From NCBI GenBank assembly GCA_035048815.1, contig JAUCBN010000011.1:11123501-11187500 (forward strand): DNA of 64,000 nt, read 5' to 3'. The position numbers were made by a program, and so were the translations under genes. Source of the stretch: Abelmoschus esculentus (Eukaryota > Streptophyta > Magnoliopsida > Malvales > Malvaceae). This document shows, piece after piece, positions 58,862-64,000 of the stretch (position 1 is the stretch's first letter; each line of letters opens with the position of its first letter). The notes below the pieces were generated by a model, which was not told the origin of the DNA, did not search any database, and saw nothing but the letters and a program-made list of their open reading frames with translations.

Positions 58862-59790
58862 ATGCGAAATGGATGTCTCCCATAAAAATTCTTGGATCAA
58901 GACGATTTTCATAACTTGAATTTGGGAGAAGTTAATAACCGTGTTTTTCGACATAAAAGTATTGATTTCAAGCAAGTAAAGATTTTATAACATTTATACT
59001 ATTAAATAGTAATCGATCAAACAATATATACAATACATGAGGAACAAAAATTTAATCCTCATACGCGACATTGTTAAACCAGTCTACAAGGTCCTTTAAA
59101 AAGAACCTCCTTTGAGACTAGTAGCCTCGCAGAACAAGATGTACAACCAATATACTCGGATTAAACTAACATAACAAAGAATATATTAATTAATTAAAGA
59201 TTTAATATTTATTCTAATATCATGTAATACTTAGAACATAATTAAAACATAAACTTTTGTCATAATAATAAAATAAATAAATATTTATTATATAAAAGAA
59301 AAAAAAATCTCAAATTTAAATAAGTAAAACACACTAGATTTTTTCACTAATTTGAATATATAGTAGGTTTAATCACCATTATTTTCTTTAATCACCATTA
59401 TTTTCTTAAAATCTTTTTTGAGAATTGTTGACAAGAACCACAATAATTGAGCCACTTTATCGCTACACAAATACCCAACAATCAAAGATTTTTAATAAAT
59501 TAAAAATCAAGAAAGAAAGATAAACTGATAATTGAAATATAATTGAGGAAGAATAACTTATCTTTGATTCATGCTAGTAACAAATTCTTTTCAATAATTC
59601 TTTTAGGATTCGAATAAAAAATACCTCTGTTGGTTAGAGTTATACAATGCTTTCTCCAAAAGTCTATATTTATAGGCATAAGATAAAAACCCTAATTCTA
59701 ATAGGTATTAAACTCTAATAATAAAACCCACTAAAAGTTTAACTTAATATATGGATATCCATCATAAATAAAGATATTGATAACATTGTT

Positions 59791-61140
59791 ATCGTTTTAC
59801 TAAAAAATAACATTAAGTTATTAGATAAAATAACATAATGATGTGTAAAAAAAGAAAAAGAATTTAAACCTAAAATTCAGTGGCACGTGAAAGAATTTAC
59901 CCTACAAGATACTTTGATGCAACAAGTTTGTTCAGGACATTAATTGCAGCGTACCCGACATTAATTGCTACTGTTTAATAAGGGTTGTCTACCGGGTTTT
60001 CTAACGTAAACTTAAAATTAGTTTAAAGTAAGACGGTATCCAAATTGTTATAAAATTATAAGAATTTATTACGTATTAAAAGTTTTATATTTTTTAAAAT
60101 ATTGGTATGTATTAAAAAAATAATATATATAAAAAATTTCATTTTTTTAAAAAATTTATTATATACTAAAATCTTTATATTTTTAAGAAATTTGGTATGC
60201 ATTAAAAATTTATGTTTTCAAAAATTTTAAAATTTTTTGTAAAAAATTTGATATATTTCAAAATCTTTATATTTTTTTTAAGAAATTTGATATATACCAA
60301 ATTTTTTATATCTTTTATAATAAATTCGATATATACCAAAAAGTTGATACTAAAATTTTTTATAATAATTTTAATTTCGTCTCATTTTAACCGGCTCATT
60401 CTAAAATTCCCGCTAATCTAGCAGACTATTCTAGACAAATATTTTTGTTTATTTTCTTATTTTTAAATAAATCAAACTTTATTCATCTAAAATAAACCTA
60501 CTTACAACAACCTATAAATTATGTACACTTAATTAACTATATAAATAATTTTTTTAACAAAATCCCTATTTAAAAACAATATGAGCCTACAACACTTGAA
60601 GTCAAGCGTGGTTGTTGTTCATGCTTCCTTACGCTCCAACCACAGATAATAGTTTAAACTACACCATATCACTTTAACTATCACAACTCTCGTTATTTTA
60701 CTTTTTCTCGTATATTATGCCTTGCTAATATTTTAGACAAATATAAATAAATTAAACCTTCGCGTTTTTAACACGACGTTTTAGCCAATTGAACTAATAG
60801 GTCGGATATTTTAGATGAATGATCCAATATTTCATGCATAAACTAAATCAAGCACACAGTTCTGAAACGTATGAAATACATAGATGTAAAATTAGTCCTC
60901 CATTTTTAAACGAGAATAATATCGTTAACGAAATTATATAAAGATGGAGAGGAATAATCGTCTTCATTTTAAAGATTTATTTTTATTTTTATTTTTTTAT
61001 TTAAATTTTTTAAAATTCAATTTATTTATATATTTATTTTTTACTTTTAAATATTTATATTTTATTCAAACTTTAAATTCTGATTTTGTCCCAGATAACA
61101 ACCGGACAATATTATTTGATCAATATATATAGAACATGAA
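59791..61140. other. AT-rich gene-free stretch
   Basis: No gene recognised. Includes the degenerate tandem array at 60065-60345. 60370-61140 is AT-rich; the 3' flank of the LRR-RLK gene begins near 61140. Confidence 0.4.
60065..60345. repeat. Degenerate AT-rich tandem array, about 50-60 bp period
   Basis: AA(A/T)TT(T/G)G(A/G)TATGTATTAAA / ATATACCAAA plus CTTTATATTTTTTAAGAAAT words recur five or six times. Confidence 0.5.
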
Positions 61141-61287
61141 GCACCTTATAACGAGCAAACTGCTGTAATACCTCATGGTATTACTTTTAATCAACTTCCC
61201 AAACATTCTCTCCTACAGATTTACCAACTCAGAAACAGATGCTTTACATACAAAAACAAAATTGAATCAGACTTTAAACTGGGATAT

Positions 61288-64000
61288 TCAAGCAGGAGGG
61301 GGTGGCATTTGCTCATCGGAGTCCCGAGTCGAGAGGTCCGGATTCCGAACACAAGCCCCTGCCTTCAGAGACTCCAGTGTTCTCACCACTTCTAACATTG
61401 ATGGCCTTTTCTCTGGAACAACAGCAGTGCAGTGCAGGGCGATTTCAAGTGCTCCTAGGATTTCCTTGTGGGAAGAACTCGATATCTTCGGGTCGATGAC
61501 TTGTAATGCTCCGTTGGTAATGTTAACTTTTCTTCGAACCCACATTACTATATCGAGAGAATCAGACGATTCAATGTCGTCGGCTTGCCGGCCTGTTATG
61601 AGCTCCAACAGCACCACACCAAAACCATAAACATCCATCTGTTCACTTGCTTTCTTACTGTATTTACGTTCTGCAATGAAACAACTTAAGTGTGAAGAAA
61701 TAACATGATGGAAGCATGAAAACATCAATTTGGGATGATCTTCAACTGAACATAAATCAATGTGGAATGCCGTACCTGGTGCATTATAGCAGGAATGTGC
61801 AAATTCAGAAGCAATGGTTGATTGGAATGCAGCATCTCCAACTATCCTATCAAGTGCGAAATCGGTGAGCTTCGGTTCGTATTCGGCATCGAGAAGAATG
61901 TTCGTTGACTTGAGATTTCTATGAAGCATATGTGGAACATTACCCTTGTGAAGGTATGCTAGTCCTTGTGCAACCCCGACCGCAATCCTCAATCTAGCAC
62001 TCCATTGCAACTGAAAATCCGGCCTGCGAATCAAGTCCCCTAAGCTCCCCTTCTCTAAGAATTCATAAATAAGAAAGACAGATACATCTGAATGGCAAAA
62101 CCCCAGAATTCTTATAATATTCTTATGCCTCATCTTGGCTAATGTCTTGACTTCTGCCTTCAAAGCTTTAGAAGGTTGAGCCCCGAAATTCACAAGTTTC
62201 TTTATGGCAACTTGTTCACCACTCGGTAAACTTATCGTATAAACCCTGCCGAAAGGACCACCATTTCCTAGAGCACTTTTCTCATCCATTGTCATCAAAT
62301 CGTGCTCGGTGAGCCTAAGAGGGTAGAAGAAAATGGACCTCCAAACACCTGTTTGGGACTTTGCCTTGGAATATCTATGAAACACAAACACACCAGCAGC
62401 AACAATCATAGTTGCAATGGCAAATGCTATAGATATGAGGGCATATGTCAAAGTTGTGAGACCAGAAGAGTCACGTTCTGAGTGTTCATCAGGGCAAGGA
62501 TTTGGCAATTCGGGGCCGCAGAGTCCTGGATTTCCTTCCAAAAATGAAGCTGGGAGGCCTGATATTAAAGATGATGGGACCCTACCAGTGAGTTGGTTGA
62601 AGGACACATTGAAGAGAGCTAGCTTCAAGTTCTGGAGCCCTGGTGCAATGGAACCACTGAGATGGTTATGAGACAGATCAAGGTAAGTTAGCACTGGTAG
62701 CTCAGCAAGTGAAGGTGGGATTTCTCCAGTAAGACTGTTATCTGCTAAAGATAAGGAAACAAGTTTCCTACATTTCTTCAACTCTGGAATCTGGCCTGAC
62801 AGGGTGTTATGAGAAAGATTTATTATACTCATAACAGGTGAATCACAAAAGTTTGGAGGTATTTCACCAGAGAAACCATTAAGAGAAGCAGAGAATCTGT
62901 ATAAGCTCTTTACCAGGCCAAGGCCCTGAGGTATTTTACCAGTAAAGCTATTGTTGTCTATCTGAACTTGCTCCAACTGAGCAGCCATTGATATGGAATC
63001 TGGCAATTCCCCAGACAACCTATTGTTTTCAGCTCTCACCAGCATAAGTTTTGGTATGGACCATAATCCATTAGGGAAACCACCTGAAAATCCATTGTTT
63101 TGAAGTTGAAAAATCTCGAGAGTCAAACACTTGGAAATGGACTCAGGTATTGAACCATTGAAGAAATTTGTATGGAGACTGAGGAATTTAAGACGTTTTC
63201 CATCACAAATGGCACCAGGAAATGACCCCAAAAGCTTGTTTTCCGAGATGTCAAAGGACACCAACTTCTTTAGAGAAGAGCCTAGTGCTAGGGGAAGCTT
63301 ACCAGTCAGATTGTTCTGAGAAAGGTCCAGAGTGATCAGATTATATAAACCCACAAAAGATTCAGGGATTTCACCTAGAAAGCCAGATCTTTGCAAAAAG
63401 AGCTGCTCAAGCTTGTCAAGCTTCCCAATATCAGTAGGAATCTCACTCGCCAAGTAGGCATTTTGAGACAAATCAAGACGAGAAAGCTCACTAAAATTGC
63501 CAAAAACCAAAGGGACAGTACCTGAAAGCAAGTTGTTTCCCAAGTTGAGCACTTGAAGATGCACCAATGACCCAATAGTCTCAGGAATCTTCCCTTCAAC
63601 ATGATTTCTGCTCAAGTCAAGAACTTTCAAGGCATCAAATTGAGAAATCTGATCTGGTATAGTACCCCAGATGAGATTGTTACTAAGATTCAAAGTCTCC
63701 AAAGAACTACACTGAGACAAGTGCAGTGGAATAGGCTGATTAAAAAGGTTATCAGCAAGGTTAAGATGAGACAAATAGGGCAGTTCACATATGGAAGATG
63801 GTATTTCACCAGAAAGATTCAAGCTTTGCAGCTCAATGGAAGACACATAGAGAGAAGGAGTAGGAATGCAGGTAATACCAGTCCAGTTACAGTGATGAAC
63901 ACCCGAAGTATTTGACCAACTGGAAAGATACTGCTTAGGGTCATCAATGAAAGACTTGAAATTAAGAAGGACATCTGCTTCTTCAGTTGAAGCTAAGGAG
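61288..64000 (-). CDS. LRR receptor-like kinase, probable pseudokinase (5' end outside window)
   Basis: Minus strand, ending TGA at 61288-61290. The frame runs to the window edge, where EEADVLLNFKSFIDDPKQYL and HHCNWTGITC (LRR N-terminal cap) are visible; signal peptide and start lie beyond 64000. About 20 leucine-rich repeats follow (SLNLSGEIPSSIC ... LNLSNNLIWGTIPDQIS), then NPGLCGPELPNPCP, a transmembrane segment (TYALISIAFAIATMIVAAGV, about 62385-62460) and a kinase domain. One intron, 61671-61775 (CCAG|GTACGG ... TTGCAG|AACG), yields APERKYSKK. Key residues: glycine loop GNGGPFGRV, VAIKKL lysine kept, but HRNLKSTNILL has Asn for the catalytic Asp and TDFAL replaces DFG. It resembles the Arabidopsis protein annotated as probably inactive LRR-RLK (At5g06940, from memory). 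Likely a plasma-membrane signalling partner without phosphotransfer. Confidence 0.93.
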   Translation of the reverse strand, partial: SLASTEEADVLLNFKSFIDDPKQYLSSWSNTSGVHHCNWTGITCIPTPSLYVSSIELQSLNLSGEIPSSICELPYLSHLNLADNLFNQPIPLHLSQCSSLETLNLSNNLIWGTIPDQISQFDALKVLDLSRNHVEGKIPETIGSLVHLQVLNLGNNLLSGTVPLVFGNFSELSRLDLSQNAYLASEIPTDIGKLDKLEQLFLQRSGFLGEIPESFVGLYNLITLDLSQNNLTGKLPLALGSSLKKLVSFDISENKLLGSFPGAICDGKRLKFLSLHTNFFNGSIPESISKCLTLEIFQLQNNGFSGGFPNGLWSIPKLMLVRAENNRLSGELPDSISMAAQLEQVQIDNNSFTGKIPQGLGLVKSLYRFSASLNGFSGEIPPNFCDSPVMSIINLSHNTLSGQIPELKKCRKLVSLSLADNSLTGEIPPSLAELPVLTYLDLSHNHLSGSIAPGLQNLKLALFNVSFNQLTGRVPSSLISGLPASFLEGNPGLCGPELPNPCPDEHSERDSSGLTTLTYALISIAFAIATMIVAAGVFVFHRYSKAKSQTGVWRSIFFYPLRLTEHDLMTMDEKSALGNGGPFGRVYTISLPSGEQVAIKKLVNFGAQPSKALKAEVKTLAKMRHKNIIRILGFCHSDVSVFLIYEFLEKGSLGDLIRRPDFQLQWSARLRIAVGVAQGLAYLHKGNVPHMLHRNLKSTNILLDAEYEPKLTDFALDRIVGDAAFQSTIASEFAHSCYNAPGTAFHIDLCSVEDHPKLMFSCFHHVISSHLSCFIAERKYSKKASEQMDVYGFGVVLLELITGRQADDIESSDSLDIVMWVRRKVNITNGALQVIDPKISSSSHKEILGALEIALHCTAVVPEKRPSMLEVVRTLESLKAGACVRNPDLSTRDSDEQMPPPPA
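61671..61775 (-). other. 105-nt intron of the LRR-RLK, stop-free
   Basis: GT-AG intron in the kinase activation segment. Its length is a multiple of three and it has no in-frame stop, so unspliced mRNA would insert 35 residues (starting TAFHIDLCS) without truncation. Splicing restores APER-KYSKK, the family sequence. Confidence 0.8.

Larger units (their letters stand above)
54386..59785 (-). mobile_element. 5.4-kb decayed Ty1-copia element with TSD
   Basis: TTGTT flanks both ends (54381-54385, 59786-59790). About 130 bp next to the outer right edge of each LTR is closely shared (54492-54620 and 59652-59785: AAAGTCTATATTTATAGGCA ... AATATATGGATATCCA), including a TATAAATATAG box on minus. The inner halves of the LTRs do not match, so one has been rearranged. 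On minus, the order is LTR, primer-site-like TGATATTAGAAT (59217-59229), gag zinc knuckle, integrase tail, RT YVDD, polypurine AAGGAGGAG (54621-54632), LTR. All genes are broken. Confidence 0.8.

Noticed and set aside
62417..63915. Plus-strand open frames opposite the LRR-RLK
   Set aside because: They are shadows of the strongly coding minus strand.

Overview
This is plant nuclear DNA: AT-rich, intron-containing genes with GT-AG splice sites, long gene-poor stretches and nested transposons of plant families (Ty1-copia, long-LTR solo LTRs, MULEs, MITEs). Only plant-type genes are present (two-repeat AP2 factor with its 9-nt micro-exon, LRR receptor-like kinase, cornichon, MurD-like ligase). 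A eudicot is likely; Malvaceae/cotton is a guess from the style of the repeats and is not shown by the sequence.

Layout. 1-10 kb is a transposon graveyard: a copia gag scrap; a Pack-MULE-like element (2131-3542) with 9-bp target duplication and a captured gene fragment; a small copia element (4117-7658, minus strand, matching 5-bp target duplications) lacking gag and the integrase core; and a 5'-truncated MurD-like gene whose last five exons (8152-9888) still splice in frame. 11103-19086 is the most striking object: an 8-kb Mutator-like element with terminal inverted repeats, a perfect 9-bp target duplication, arrays of short hairpin repeats just inside both ends, and two convergent decayed genes, one with a plant mobile domain (PMD, plus strand) and one MULE transposase (minus strand). 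A 1.67-kb solo LTR sits just upstream of the transposase start. 19-23 kb is AT-rich and holds a second, older MULE transposase scrap.

23302-26438 is an intact cornichon gene (4 exons, 147 aa). 26.5-40.3 kb has no recognisable gene; it holds degenerate telomere-like tracts, several copies of one MITE family, and dispersed repeats rich in TATCGATAC words. 40.4-45.6 kb is a 7-coding-exon gene of a plant-specific family of unclear function (804 aa). 46168-48459 (minus) is a divergent double-AP2 transcription factor whose frame is closed by a TAA and then stays open, in the same frame, for 142 more codons.

49-60 kb is again transposon-rich: a 3.45-kb solo LTR inserted into an older inverted-repeat element, and a 5.4-kb decayed copia element with TSD. 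61288 to the window end (minus) is most of an LRR receptor-like kinase with a pseudokinase signature (HRN instead of HRD, DFA instead of DFG); its N-terminus lies outside the window.

The likely functional host genes are cornichon, the 804-aa protein, the AP2 factor (possibly truncated) and the LRR-RLK. Nothing suggests that they form one pathway. The remainder is layered transposon insertion, for which several nesting orders can be read directly from target duplications.
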